From Nonomuraea jiangxiensis (lineage in GTDB: Bacteria > Actinomycetota > Actinomycetes > Streptosporangiales > Streptosporangiaceae): 64,000 bases of DNA. Position numbers and translations under genes: made by a program. The stretch is from the NCBI RefSeq assembly GCF_900099965.1, contig NZ_FNDJ01000026.1, forward strand, positions 99,203 through 163,202, written 5' to 3'. Under the pieces are notes generated by a model. It was given only the letters and a program-made list of their open reading frames with translations, did no database searches and had not been told where the DNA came from. This document shows positions 37,151 to 46,530 of this stretch, piece after piece. Position 1 is the first letter of the stretch. Each line of letters starts with the position of its first letter.

Positions 37151-39229
37151 CTACCGTGGCGCGGCCCGAACGGTGAGAATGTGGGCTGGGTGGATGTGGG
37201 GGTCGAGGCGCACATAGTTGCTCTGCCGCCACCGGTACGACTCGCCCGACAACTCGTCGTCGACGACGAACTCGGCGTTCCAGTCGAGGCCGATCGCCGG
37301 CAGGTCCAGATCCACGGTCGCCTCGTGGGTGTGGTGCGGATCCAGATTGATGACCGCCAGAACGACGTCGCCCATTCCGTGCCTTCGTGTGGCCGCGTCA
37401 TAGGCGCCGGGGAGTCGCTTCGAGAAGCAGACGATGTCCGGTTGGTCGACCCGGTGGAACCGTAGATTACGCAATTCCTGGAGGGCCGGATGAGCTCTTC
37501 GAAACAAATTCAGGTGAGTGATGAAAGGAGCGAGACTCCGGCCCTCGCGTTCAGCGGTAACCCAATCGCGAGGTTTGTACTGATATTTCTCACTATCGAG
37601 GTATTCCTCGCTTCCTGGACGTACGGGCATGTTTTCTCCGAGTTCGTACCCGGAATACACGCCCCAGCTCGGTGAGGCCAGCGCGGCCAGCACCGCCCTG
37701 ATCTTGAACGCCGGGATCCCCCCGTGCTGCAGGAACTCGTGCAGGATGTCCGGCGTGTTCACGAACAGGTTGGGACGCAGGTAGCCGGAGGTCTCGCGGG
37801 ACAGCTCCGTGAGATAGCTCTCCACGTCCGGCTTGGAGTTTTTCCACGTGTAGTACGTGTACGACTGGTGGAAGCCGGTCTTGGCCAGCATGCGCATCAT
37901 CGCCGGCCTGGTGAAGGCCTCCGACAGGAAGATCACGTCGGGATCGGTCGTGCGGATGTCGGCCAGCAGCCGCTCCCAGAACGCCACCGGCTTGGTGTGC
38001 GGGTTGTCCACCCGGAAGATTCGTACCCCGTGGTCCATCCAGTGCCGCAGCACCCGCTTGACCTCGGTGTAGACGCCCTCGGGGTCCTTGTCGAAGTTGA
38101 CCGGGTAGATGTCCTGGTACTTCTTCGGCGGGTTCTCCGCGTACGCGATCGAGCCGTCCGCCCTGATCGTGAACCACTCGGGGTGCTCCTTCACCCACGG
38201 GTGGTCGGGCGAGCACTGCAGCGCGAAGTCGAGCGCGACCTCCATGCCCAGCTCCCGGGTGCGCGCCACGAACTCCGCGAAGTCCGCGAGCGTGCCCAGG
38301 TCAGGGTGGATGGCGTCGTGGCCGCCGTCCTCCGACCCGATCGCCCACGGGGAGCCGGGGTCGTCGGCCTCGGGGTTCAGCGTGTTGTTGCGCCCCTTGC
38401 GGAACGTCGTGCCGATGGGGTGGATGGGCGGCAGGTAGACGACGTCGAAGCCCATCTTGGCGATGGCGGGCAGGCGCTTGGCGGCGGTCTGGAAATTTCC
38501 GGACTTGGAGATGCCGGACCCGTTGACGACCGCGCCCTCCGACCGGGGGAAGAACTCGTACCAGGAGCCGTACAGCGCCCTGCGCCGGTCCACCCTGATC
38601 TTGTGTGACTTGGACCTGGTCACCAGCTCCCTGAAGGGGTGCGCCGCCAGCAGCGAGGTCGTCTCCGGGAGTTGCGCGATCGACAGCCGGGCCCGCGGGT
38701 CGAGGCTCTCGTCGCGGAGCGTGGCCGACACCGACAGCAGCGCCGCCCGGTGCCCGCACGCCGTGTCTCCCCGGTTCCTGGACGCCGTGTCACCGTTGCC
38801 GTTGGGCCGGGGCTGGCCGTTGGGGCAGTCGGTGGCGCGGACGGCCGCGGCGGCCCGCTCGAACAGCCGGGCGCCCTCCTCGCACATGAGATCGACGTCC
38901 ATGCCGCGCGGGATCTTGATTTCGGCGTCGTGCAGCCACGTACGGATCGGATCACTCCAGGCCTCCACCCGGAACACCCAGTCGCCCTCGGCGGGCAGGC
39001 ACACGTCAACGCCCCAGCGGTCGGTGCCGGGGGCCAACTCGCGCATGGGTTTCAGGCGGCCGCGCTGTCCGTCGGGCGCGGTGAGCACCACGCCCGCCGC
39101 GACGGCGTCGTGGCCCTCTCTGAACACGGTCGCCGAGACCTCGAAGGTCTCGCCGGCGACCGACTTGGCGGGCCACTGCCCGCAGTCGACGACGGGGGAG
39201 ATGTCCGTGATGGGAATTCGTCCGATCAT
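37151..39229 (-). CDS. glgE: Maltosyltransferase GlgE
   Basis: A GH13_3 enzyme of about 692 residues that adds maltose from alpha-maltose-1-phosphate to alpha-1,4-glucan. The N-terminal domain is the GlgE type (PAKSVAGETFEVSATVFREG). Catalytic Asp is in RIFRVDNPHTKP (about 405), the Glu in IFLSEAFTRPAMM about 30 residues later, spacing as in known GlgE. NFDKDPEGVYTEVKRVLRHW is also typical. An insertion with NGQPRPNGNGDTASRNRGD at about 165-185 is not in the GlgE proteins I know. The ATG has no good ribosome binding site; a few upstream codons could belong to the gene. First gene of the operon, divergent from glgP. Confidence 0.94.
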   Translation of the reverse strand: MIGRIPITDISPVVDCGQWPAKSVAGETFEVSATVFREGHDAVAAGVVLTAPDGQRGRLKPMRELAPGTDRWGVDVCLPAEGDWVFRVEAWSDPIRTWLHDAEIKIPRGMDVDLMCEEGARLFERAAAAVRATDCPNGQPRPNGNGDTASRNRGDTACGHRAALLSVSATLRDESLDPRARLSIAQLPETTSLLAAHPFRELVTRSKSHKIRVDRRRALYGSWYEFFPRSEGAVVNGSGISKSGNFQTAAKRLPAIAKMGFDVVYLPPIHPIGTTFRKGRNNTLNPEADDPGSPWAIGSEDGGHDAIHPDLGTLADFAEFVARTRELGMEVALDFALQCSPDHPWVKEHPEWFTIRADGSIAYAENPPKKYQDIYPVNFDKDPEGVYTEVKRVLRHWMDHGVRIFRVDNPHTKPVAFWERLLADIRTTDPDVIFLSEAFTRPAMMRMLAKTGFHQSYTYYTWKNSKPDVESYLTELSRETSGYLRPNLFVNTPDILHEFLQHGGIPAFKIRAVLAALASPSWGVYSGYELGENMPVRPGSEEYLDSEKYQYKPRDWVTAEREGRSLAPFITHLNLFRRAHPALQELRNLRFHRVDQPDIVCFSKRLPGAYDAATRRHGMGDVVLAVINLDPHHTHEATVDLDLPAIGLDWNAEFVVDDELSGESYRWRQSNYVRLDPHIHPAHILTVRAAPR

Positions 39230-39470
39230 CGCATTCAAGGGTTTGCGGCGGCACGCTCGGTGCAGCCGGAGGCTTTCGTGTAAGAACGATCCTTGCACGT
39301 AAATTATGGACAGCAGCGGATGGACCTCCCGAGTGTGGCCGCAGGAGACCCAACAAAGAGGAAAGTTGCCCCAATCGTGCCGCTTCATGCTTGTTCCCGG
39401 AAGGGGTTTGAAGGGCAGCCGTGGGGGTGAAGGACTGAGAGGTCCCTCCTAGCCCGTAGGGTGCAGAATC

Positions 39471-42053
39471 GTGAGAGCTATCCGCCGGTTTACCGTCCGC
39501 ACCGTCCTGCCCGCGGAGCTGGCCGCCCTCGGCGAGCTCGTGCATAATCTCCGATGGTCCTGGCACCCGGAGACGATGGACCTCTTCGCCGATGTCGACT
39601 CGGCGCTGTGGGAGCAGGTCGGGCACGACCCCGTGGCCCTGTTGGGCGCCGTCACCCCGGCGCGGCTGACCGAGCTGGCGGCCGACCGCCGGTTCCTGCG
39701 CCGCCTCGCCGACGCCGCCGACGACCTGCGCGAGTACATGACCTCCCCGCGCTGGTACCAGACCCTGCCCGACACCGCACGTGCCATCGCCTACTTCTCC
39801 CCCGAATACGGCATCGCAGCCGCGCTGCCGCAGTACTCGGGCGGGCTCGGCATCCTCGCCGGCGACCACCTCAAGGCCGCCAGCGACCTGGGCGTGCCGA
39901 TCCTCGCGGTCGGCCTGCTCTATCGGCACGGCTATTTCACCCAGTCGCTGTCGCCCGAGGGCTGGCAGCTGGAGCACTACCCCTCGCTCGACGCGGGTGG
40001 CCTGCCGCTGAGCCTGCTCAAGGACGCGGACGGCGCCCCGGTCAAGATCCGCGTCGCCCTGCCCGCGGAGCGCGTGCTGCACGCGCAGGTGTGGGTGGCG
40101 CAGGTGGGGCGGGTGCCGCTGCTGCTGCTCGACTCCGACGTGGCCGACAACGACACCGCCGCCCGCGACATCACCGACCGCCTGTACGGCGGCGGCACCG
40201 ACCACCGGCTCATGCAGGAGCTGCTGCTGGGCGTGGGCGGCGTCCGCGCCATCCGCGCCTACTGCAAGATCACCGGACATGCCGAGCCTGAGGTGTTCCA
40301 CACCAACGAGGGACACGCCGGATTCCTCGGGCTCGAACGGATCCGTGAGCTCACCGAGGCCCGGCTCTCCTTCGACGAGGCGCTGGAGGCCGTGCGGGCC
40401 GGCACCGTGTTCACCACGCACACGCCCGTGCCCGCGGGCATCGACCGGTTCCCTGTGGACATGATCGAGCGGCACTTCGGCGGCGCCAACGCCTGGCCGA
40501 CCGTGCCCGTCGAGCGCATCCTGGCCCTCGGGGCGGAGTCCGATCCCGGCCGGTTCAACATGGCGATCATGGGGATGCGGCTGGCCCAGCGCGTCAACGG
40601 GGTGTCCCTGCTGCACGGCGCGGTCAGCCGGGAGATGTTCAAGGGACTCTGGCCGGGATTCGACCTGGACGAGGTGCCGATCGGGTCGATCACCAACGGC
40701 GTGCACGCCCCCACCTGGGTCGGGCGCGAGTTCATGGAGCTGGCCGGGCGCGAGCTGCCCTCGCTCATCGAGCGGGCCCGCGGCTGGGACGGCATCCAGA
40801 AGATCTCCGACACCGAGATCTGGCAGATCAGGCGCACGCTGCGGCGGCGGCTGGTCGAGGGCGCCCGGGTACGCCTGCGCCGGTCCTGGCGCGAGCGTGG
40901 GGCCTCCGACGCCGAGCTCGGGTGGATCGACGACGCCCTCGACCCCGAGGTGCTGACGATCGGGTTCGCCCGGCGGGTGCCGTCGTACAAGCGGCTCACG
41001 CTCATGCTGCGCGACCCGAAGCGGCTGACCGACCTGCTGCTCGACCCGGACAGGCCGGTGCAGATCGTGATCGCGGGCAAGGCCCACCCGGCCGACGAGG
41101 GCGGCAAGAAGCTGATCCAGCAGATCGTCAAGTTCGCCGACCAGCAGAAAGTACGCCACCGCATCGTCTTCCTGCCCGACTACGACATGGCCCTCGGCCA
41201 GCTCATGGTCCAGGGCTGCGACGTCTGGCTGAACAACCCGCTGCGCCCGCTGGAGGCCTCCGGCACCTCCGGGATGAAGTCCGCACTCAACGGCGGACTG
41301 AACCTGTCGATCCGCGACGGCTGGTGGGACGAGTGGTACGACGGCACCAACGGCTGGGCGATCCCGACCGCCGACGGGGTGACCGACCCCGACCGGCGCG
41401 ACGAGCTGGAGGCCGCCGCCCTCTACGACCTGATCGAGCACGAGGTGTCCGACCGGTTCTACGACCGGAGCGCCGACGGGCCGCCCCGGCGCTGGATGGA
41501 GATGGTCAAGCACACGCTGACCTCGCTGGGACCGAAGGTGCTGGCCGGGCGCATGCTGCGGGACTACGTCATGGACCTGTACAACCCGGCCGCCGGGTCG
41601 GCCCGCGCGCTGTCGGACGACGGCTACGCGCCGGCCAAGGCGTTCGCCGCCTGGCGGGTCCGGGTCACGCGGGCCTGGCCCGGGGTCCGGGTGGAGCACG
41701 TCGAGGCGGCCGGGGTGGATGACACGCCGGAGGTCGGGGCCTCCATCGAGCTGCGTGCCACCATCGCGCTCGGTGACCTGGAGGTCGGCGACGTGCTGGT
41801 GCAGGCCGCCTACGGCAGGGTCGGGCCGCACGACGAGCTGGTGCGGCCGGCGTACGCGCGGCTGGAGGTGGCGGCGGTGGACGACGACGGGCACGCTCAC
41901 TACACGGGCGTCGTGCCGCTCGACCACACCGGGGCCTTCGGTTACACCGTACGCGTCGTCCCGGATCACCCACTGCTCGTCACCGCAGGCGAGCTCGGAC
42001 TGGTCGCCGTACCCGAGGAACCCGCGGGCATGACGAACGGCACTTTGCGTTAG
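39471..42053 (+). CDS. glgP: Alpha-glucan (glycogen) phosphorylase GlgP
   Basis: A GT35 phosphorylase of 860 residues with the actinobacterial DUF3417 N-terminus (VRTVLPAELAALGELVHNLR). The PLP-binding lysine is about K603 in EASGTSGMKSALNGG; IAYFSPEYGIAAALPQYSGG and TNGVHAPTWVG are also family marks. It releases glucose-1-phosphate from the glucan made by GlgE/GlgB. It is divergent from glgE with 241 bp between starts, so one region can coordinate synthesis and breakdown. A perfect hairpin follows the stop codon. Confidence 0.94.
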   Translation: MRAIRRFTVRTVLPAELAALGELVHNLRWSWHPETMDLFADVDSALWEQVGHDPVALLGAVTPARLTELAADRRFLRRLADAADDLREYMTSPRWYQTLPDTARAIAYFSPEYGIAAALPQYSGGLGILAGDHLKAASDLGVPILAVGLLYRHGYFTQSLSPEGWQLEHYPSLDAGGLPLSLLKDADGAPVKIRVALPAERVLHAQVWVAQVGRVPLLLLDSDVADNDTAARDITDRLYGGGTDHRLMQELLLGVGGVRAIRAYCKITGHAEPEVFHTNEGHAGFLGLERIRELTEARLSFDEALEAVRAGTVFTTHTPVPAGIDRFPVDMIERHFGGANAWPTVPVERILALGAESDPGRFNMAIMGMRLAQRVNGVSLLHGAVSREMFKGLWPGFDLDEVPIGSITNGVHAPTWVGREFMELAGRELPSLIERARGWDGIQKISDTEIWQIRRTLRRRLVEGARVRLRRSWRERGASDAELGWIDDALDPEVLTIGFARRVPSYKRLTLMLRDPKRLTDLLLDPDRPVQIVIAGKAHPADEGGKKLIQQIVKFADQQKVRHRIVFLPDYDMALGQLMVQGCDVWLNNPLRPLEASGTSGMKSALNGGLNLSIRDGWWDEWYDGTNGWAIPTADGVTDPDRRDELEAAALYDLIEHEVSDRFYDRSADGPPRRWMEMVKHTLTSLGPKVLAGRMLRDYVMDLYNPAAGSARALSDDGYAPAKAFAAWRVRVTRAWPGVRVEHVEAAGVDDTPEVGASIELRATIALGDLEVGDVLVQAAYGRVGPHDELVRPAYARLEVAAVDDDGHAHYTGVVPLDHTGAFGYTVRVVPDHPLLVTAGELGLVAVPEEPAGMTNGTLR

Positions 42054-42063
42054 CCGGATCCCT

Positions 42064-42092
42064 CCGATTGCCGGGCACTCCCCGGCAATCGG
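42064..42092 (+). terminator. Hairpin terminator after glgP
   Basis: CCGATTGCCGGG (42064-42075) and CCCGGCAATCGG (42081-42092) are perfect 12-bp arms around the loop CACTC, 11 bp past the glgP stop. No T-tract follows, as is common in actinobacteria. Confidence 0.8.
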
Positions 42093-42112
42093 GCGCAGGG
42101 CATAATCAGGAC

Positions 42113-43009
42113 GTGGACGACAGCGGGAACGGCCTGCGGGCTGACACTCTGGTGGCCACGGTCCGCGGTGTGCTGCCGTCCTTGACGCCCGCCGCCCAGA
42201 CCGTGGCCCGCCTCATCCTGGAGGACCCGGCGACGGTGGCCAGGAGCACCATCACGGAGCTCTCCGCCGCCTCCGGCACCAGCGAGGCCACGATCGTACG
42301 CACGGCCCGATTGCTCGGGTTCGCCGGCTATCCGCAGCTGCGGCTGGCCTTAGCCGCGGCGGCGGCGCAGCCTGACCGGCTGGTGCCCGGTGACCTGGCG
42401 CCCGACGACCCGCTGTCCGAGGTCATCCAGAAGGTGGCCAGGGCCGAGTCCGAGGCGATCAACGACACCGTGGCCCAGCTCACCTCCGAGCGGCTCGGGC
42501 TCGTGGTCGAGGCCATCGTCGGCGCGCGCCGCATCGACGCCTACGGGGTCGGCGCCTCCGGGCTGGTCGCCGAGGACGTCGCCCAGAAGCTGCTGCGGAT
42601 CGGGTTGTCCAGCCACGCCTTCCAGGACGCCCACCTGGCCCTCACCAGCGCGGTGCTGCTGAAGCCGGGGGACGTGGCGATCGGGATCAGCACCTCGGGC
42701 GAGACCCCCGACGTGATCGAGCCGCTGACCCGGGCCCGGGAGGCGGGGGCCACGACCGTCGCCATCACCAACAACCCCCGTTCCTCCATCGCGGAGCTGG
42801 CCGAACACGTGCTGATCTCCGCCGGGCGGGAGACGGAGTTCCGTCCCGGCGCCCTGGCCAGCAGGATCAGCCAGCTCCTCGTCGTCGACTGCGTCTTCGT
42901 CGGCGTCGCCCAGCGGACGTTCGACTCCTCTCAGGAGGCGCTCGCCAGCACCCGGCGGGCCGTCAAGGAGTTCACCCGGAGAACGTCACCCGCACGTCGT
43001 CAGCCTTGA
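42113..43009 (+). CDS. MurR/RpiR family regulator
   Basis: A regulator of 298 residues. N-terminal helix-turn-helix of the RpiR type (TITELSAASGTSEATIVRTA RLLG) and C-terminal SIS sugar-phosphate domain (RIDAYGVGASGLVAEDVAQK; GDVAIGISTSGETPDVIEPL). It probably senses a phosphosugar. The GTG at 42113 after CAGGAC is preferred to an in-frame upstream start that lies inside the glgP terminator. Its 3' end overlaps the convergent amidase gene by 38 bp. Confidence 0.9.
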   Translation: MDDSGNGLRADTLVATVRGVLPSLTPAAQTVARLILEDPATVARSTITELSAASGTSEATIVRTARLLGFAGYPQLRLALAAAAAQPDRLVPGDLAPDDPLSEVIQKVARAESEAINDTVAQLTSERLGLVVEAIVGARRIDAYGVGASGLVAEDVAQKLLRIGLSSHAFQDAHLALTSAVLLKPGDVAIGISTSGETPDVIEPLTRAREAGATTVAITNNPRSSIAELAEHVLISAGRETEFRPGALASRISQLLVVDCVFVGVAQRTFDSSQEALASTRRAVKEFTRRTSPARRQP

Positions 43010-44885
43010 CGTACATCACACGGTGGCCGAACTGGATCTGCAGGTACTTCGTCCGGCCCCGCACCACCTGGTGGTCGGCCAGGTCGAAGGTGACCGCCCG
43101 GTAGTACTCGGCGGCGGCCGGACCCGCGAGGGTGTACTGCTCGCCCGCCGAGAACGTGTACTGCAGCGGGGTCACCGCCTGGTACGGGACGCCGGCCGGG
43201 TACGCCTCCTGCTCGGGGTAGGCCCGGCCGTACACCGGGACGGTGGCCATGCCCGGCTTCGGGGTCACCACCAGGCCCATGGACGGGACGGCGGTGGGTG
43301 CGGCGGCCGGGTTGTGGAACCACGCCTTCTGGCCGAGGTACCAGATGGCCGTCCAGTCGCCCCGGCGCTCGGCCACCGCGAAACGCTGGCCGGTGCTGGC
43401 GCGGGCGCTGTGGTCGTAGACGCTGTAGAGGGACTCGCCCGTCGGGTGCTTGCCGATGTCCTTGACCAGCGGCGCGTCGGCGCGGGGCTCGGTGCGGAGC
43501 CAGACGGTGTGCGCGGGGAGCGGCGGGCAGGCGGCCTCGGGGTTCGCGCGGTCGCAGCCGTAGAAGTACGGCTTATTGGTGGCGAAGTCCGGCTTTATCA
43601 TGATTGATCCGGATTTGGGGCCGCCGAACCGGCGCAGCGGGGCGCCCATGAGCTCGAAGTAGTGGGCCCAGTCCCAGAACGGGCCCGGGTCCTCGTGCAT
43701 CCCCCGCACGGTCGTGGGCAGGGTGCCGGGGACGTTGTCGTGGCCCAGGATGTGGGCGCGGTTCAGCGGCACGCCGTACCTGAGCGCCAGATAGCGGACC
43801 AGGCGCGCCGAGCTGCGGTACATCGCCTCCGTGTACCAGGTGCCGCCCTCGGCCAGGAAGCCTTCGTGCTCGATGCCGATGGACTTGGCGTTGATGTACC
43901 AGTTGCCGGCCTGCCAGCCGATGTCCTTGGCCTTGATGTGCTGGGCGATGTGGCCGTCGGCGGCGCGTACGGAGTACTGCCAGCTCGCGCCGTAGGTCGG
44001 GTCCTGGTTGAGGCCGATGGAGGGCAGGAAATATCCCTCCATGTCGTGAATGATGATGTACTCGATCTGCTGGCTGGCCGGGCGGTCGGCCAGGTCGTAG
44101 TGGCCGTAGCCGTTCGGCGGCAGCTCCTGGTAGGCCGCGGGGATCCACTCGCAGGAGATGGAGGCCGGGCACTCCACGCCGTCGGGGCGGGGGTGGCGCA
44201 GGCCGAGCCGGTCGAGCCACTTCTCGGCCTTCGCCAGCCCTGGCACGGCCGCCAGCCTGACCCGCTGGCCGTCGTCCGTGGTCCGCTCCGCGCCGTCCTT
44301 GATCGTCGCGAAGACCTCGTCGGCGAAGAACCTGGCCGCGCCGGCCTCCTCGGCGCCCGAATAGCGGGCGACGGCGCCGTACCACTGGCCGGGATCGTCG
44401 CTCAGCGGCGCGCCCAGCGCCTTCTGGTAGTCGGCCAGCAGCGCCGCGCCGCCGCGGATGTTGGCGGCGGCGTCCGTACGCAGGCGCTCGTGGCTCTCGC
44501 CGGTGAGCGCGGCGGCCCGCTCCATGGTCCGCAGGGAGCCCGGAAGGTTGGCGGGGGCCGGCGGGGCGGCGGGCGCGGGCAGGGGCCTGCTTTCGTCGCC
44601 GCGGGCGTCCTCCGCGCCCTCGCTGTGGTGGTTGGCGGCGGAGAAGGCAGCGGCGTCGGTGAGGTGCATGGGGCCGAACCCGGCGTCGCTGGACGGCCGG
44701 CCGGCGTGGGCGTCCCAGCGGGACGCCAGGTAGGAGACGCCGAGCAGCACACTCTCGGGGACCTGGAACTCCGCGGCGGCGGCCGCGAAGGACTGTTGCC
44801 GGGTCTCGGGTTCCTGGGCGCGGGCCGCGGTGGCGTTCGTTAAGGGCAGCACGGCGACGAGGGAGATCGCCAGTAGTCGGCGCAT
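42972..44885 (-). CDS. Secreted N-acetylmuramoyl-L-alanine amidase (PGRP/amidase_2 type)
   Basis: A protein of 637 residues with a signal peptide (1-23, ATAARAQE). Residues 40-200 are helical with GVSYLASRWDAH and GPMHLTDAAAF, reminiscent of lytic-transglycosylase folds. The amidase_2 domain has zinc ligands H280 (YIIIHDMEG) and H382 (ILGHDNVPG) and the acidic DPGPFWDW near 403. The C-terminal third resembles SH3-type wall-binding modules (TVWLRTEPRADAPLVKDIGK). It should cut the peptide off the glycan strand. Its last 38 bp overlap the end of the RpiR gene. Confidence 0.9.
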   Translation of the reverse strand: MRRLLAISLVAVLPLTNATAARAQEPETRQQSFAAAAAEFQVPESVLLGVSYLASRWDAHAGRPSSDAGFGPMHLTDAAAFSAANHHSEGAEDARGDESRPLPAPAAPPAPANLPGSLRTMERAAALTGESHERLRTDAAANIRGGAALLADYQKALGAPLSDDPGQWYGAVARYSGAEEAGAARFFADEVFATIKDGAERTTDDGQRVRLAAVPGLAKAEKWLDRLGLRHPRPDGVECPASISCEWIPAAYQELPPNGYGHYDLADRPASQQIEYIIIHDMEGYFLPSIGLNQDPTYGASWQYSVRAADGHIAQHIKAKDIGWQAGNWYINAKSIGIEHEGFLAEGGTWYTEAMYRSSARLVRYLALRYGVPLNRAHILGHDNVPGTLPTTVRGMHEDPGPFWDWAHYFELMGAPLRRFGGPKSGSIMIKPDFATNKPYFYGCDRANPEAACPPLPAHTVWLRTEPRADAPLVKDIGKHPTGESLYSVYDHSARASTGQRFAVAERRGDWTAIWYLGQKAWFHNPAAAPTAVPSMGLVVTPKPGMATVPVYGRAYPEQEAYPAGVPYQAVTPLQYTFSAGEQYTLAGPAAAEYYRAVTFDLADHQVVRGRTKYLQIQFGHRVMYVKADDVRVTFSG

Positions 44886-45142
44886 GAACCGCTCCTTGGG
44901 GCTGGGGTGGCGCAGTCCAGCGTCTCAATATTTTCCTTCTCTGGCGATAACCTTGCGAAGATATTCTTCACTCCTTGACATCCCGGTAACAAGGGGTGAC
45001 CAGCGGGAGCGGACATTCTGCCTGCTCGATTGCATAGCGGACGGCTTCCGGGGCGTTGTCGGCTATTCCTGGAACCAGGCCGGGGGCGCTGATCGTTGGG
45101 CGGGGCGGCACTACAACCAGATCTTCGACAGGAGAGCAAGCC

Positions 45143-46144
45143 GTGGTCTTCAAACGCATGCTGGGTGCACTCGGCGTCGGCGGTCCCTCAGTGGACACCG
45201 TCCTGGCAACGCCGCGTACCCAGCCGGGCGGGACGCTGGCCGGCGAAGTCCGTCTCAAGGGCGGTGACTTCGACGCCCAGATCGAGCACATCACCCTCGG
45301 ACTGGTGGCCCGGGTGGAGATGGAGCACGGCGGCGGGGAGGGCTCCGGGGTCGGGGAGTTCACCCGTTCCCAGGTCTCCGGGCCGTTCACGCTGCGCGAG
45401 GGCGAGGAGCGGACGATCGACTTCCAGATCCCGGTGCCGTGGGAGACGCCGATCAGCGAGATCGGCGGCCAGCACCTGAACGGGATGGCGCTCGGCGTAC
45501 GCACCGAGCTGGCCGTCGCCAAGGCCGTCGACAAGGGTGACCTGGACATGGTGGCGGTCGAGCCGCTGCCCTCCCAGCTGCGCATTCTCCAGGCGTTCCT
45601 GCAGCTCGGGTTCCACTTCAAGTCCGCGGACCTGGAGCTGGGCCACCTGTACGGGGTGCGCCAGGAGCTGCCGTTCTACCAGGAGATCGAGTTCTACCCG
45701 GCCGCCCAGTACGCCGGGGTGGTGGGGGAGATCGAGGTCACCTTCGTGGCCGGCCCTGGCGGGCTGGAGGTCATCCTGGAGGCCGACAAGCGGGCCGGCC
45801 GCTACTCCGGCGACGCCATCGGGCGCTTCCAGGTCAGCCATGAGGACGCGCTGCGTACGGACTGGCCGAGCGAGATCGACCGCTGGCTGACCGGCCTGGC
45901 CCAGTACGGCCACCACGCGCCGCACCACGGCGAGCACTACGGCCACCACGATTCGCACCACGACTCGCACCACGGCGGTCACTACGGCCACCACGACTCG
46001 CACCACGACTCGCACCGCGGCGGCGGCATGGGCATCGGCGCGGTGGCCGCCGGCGCCGCGGCCGGCGTGGTGGGCGGCCTCGTGGCCGGAGAGATCATCG
46101 ACGAGGTCTTCGAGGAGGACGAGGGCGGGGACGAGGAGTGGTGA
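45143..46144 (+). CDS. Spo0M-like sporulation/stress protein with His-rich tail
   Basis: A protein of 333 residues. Residues 1-245 form the Spo0M arrestin-like fold (VDTVLATPRTQPGGTLAGEV; IPVPWETPISEIGGQHL; LGHLYGVRQELPFYQEIEFY). After that comes a His/Asp/Ser-rich segment with two 15-residue repeats (about 265-295), a Gly/Ala hydrophobic stretch (IGAVAAGAAAGVVGGLVAGE) and an acidic end. The His tract could bind metal, and the Gly/Ala stretch may touch membrane. GTG at 45143 has GGAGAG upstream; the longer reading frame before it lacks one. Role in sporulation is by homology only. Confidence 0.85.
   Translation: MVFKRMLGALGVGGPSVDTVLATPRTQPGGTLAGEVRLKGGDFDAQIEHITLGLVARVEMEHGGGEGSGVGEFTRSQVSGPFTLREGEERTIDFQIPVPWETPISEIGGQHLNGMALGVRTELAVAKAVDKGDLDMVAVEPLPSQLRILQAFLQLGFHFKSADLELGHLYGVRQELPFYQEIEFYPAAQYAGVVGEIEVTFVAGPGGLEVILEADKRAGRYSGDAIGRFQVSHEDALRTDWPSEIDRWLTGLAQYGHHAPHHGEHYGHHDSHHDSHHGGHYGHHDSHHDSHRGGGMGIGAVAAGAAAGVVGGLVAGEIIDEVFEEDEGGDEEW
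45935..46024 (+). repeat. Two 45-bp direct repeats coding for a His-rich 15-residue unit
   Basis: Copies at 45935-45979 and 45980-46024 each encode HYGHHDSHHDSH and three further residues, in the tail of the Spo0M-like protein. They differ at a few bases only. Confidence 0.85.
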
Positions 46145-46243
46145 CCAGCTGACCGCGTGACGCTCGGGGGCCGGGCCCCCTGACCGCTCCGGCGAGAAAG
46201 CCGCCGCCATGTCTCCAGGCCCCACCCTGGAGACACGGCGGAC

Positions 46244-46503
46244 GACGGTGCCATGGTGGTGCGGCGCACGACGATGCCATGGTGGTGCGCCGAGCGACGG
46301 TGCCATGGTGGTGCGCCGGGCGACGGTGTCATGGTGGTGCGCCGGGCGACGGTGTCATGGTGGTGCGCCGAGCGACGGTGTCATGGTGGTGCGGCGCACG
46401 ACGGTGTCATGGTGGTGCGCCGGGCGACGGTGTCATGGTGGTGCGCCGGGCGACGGTGTCATGGTGGTGCGGCGCACGACGGTGTCATGGTGGTGCGCCG
46501 GGC
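46244..46503. repeat. Minisatellite of ten 26-bp tandem units
   Basis: Ten uninterrupted 26-bp units (each starts GACGGTG or GACGATG, contains CATGGTGGTGCG and ends GGCGCAC, GCCGAGC or GCCGGGC) fill the space between the convergent Spo0M-like and lipoprotein genes. Variation is confined to about five positions. As 26 is not a multiple of 3, all three forward frames read the same 26-residue cycle and stay open. No spacers, so not CRISPR. The 46145-46530 gap holds nothing else. Confidence 0.95.
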
Positions 46504-46530
46504 GACGCACTGCGGCCTGCGCGCCGGCGG

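Noticed and set aside
39006..41969. Minus-strand frame of nearly 1000 codons opposite glgP
   Set aside because: Antisense to an obvious phosphorylase; no domains.
46244..46503. CRISPR array
   Set aside because: Units are head-to-tail without unique spacers, and no cas genes are in the window.
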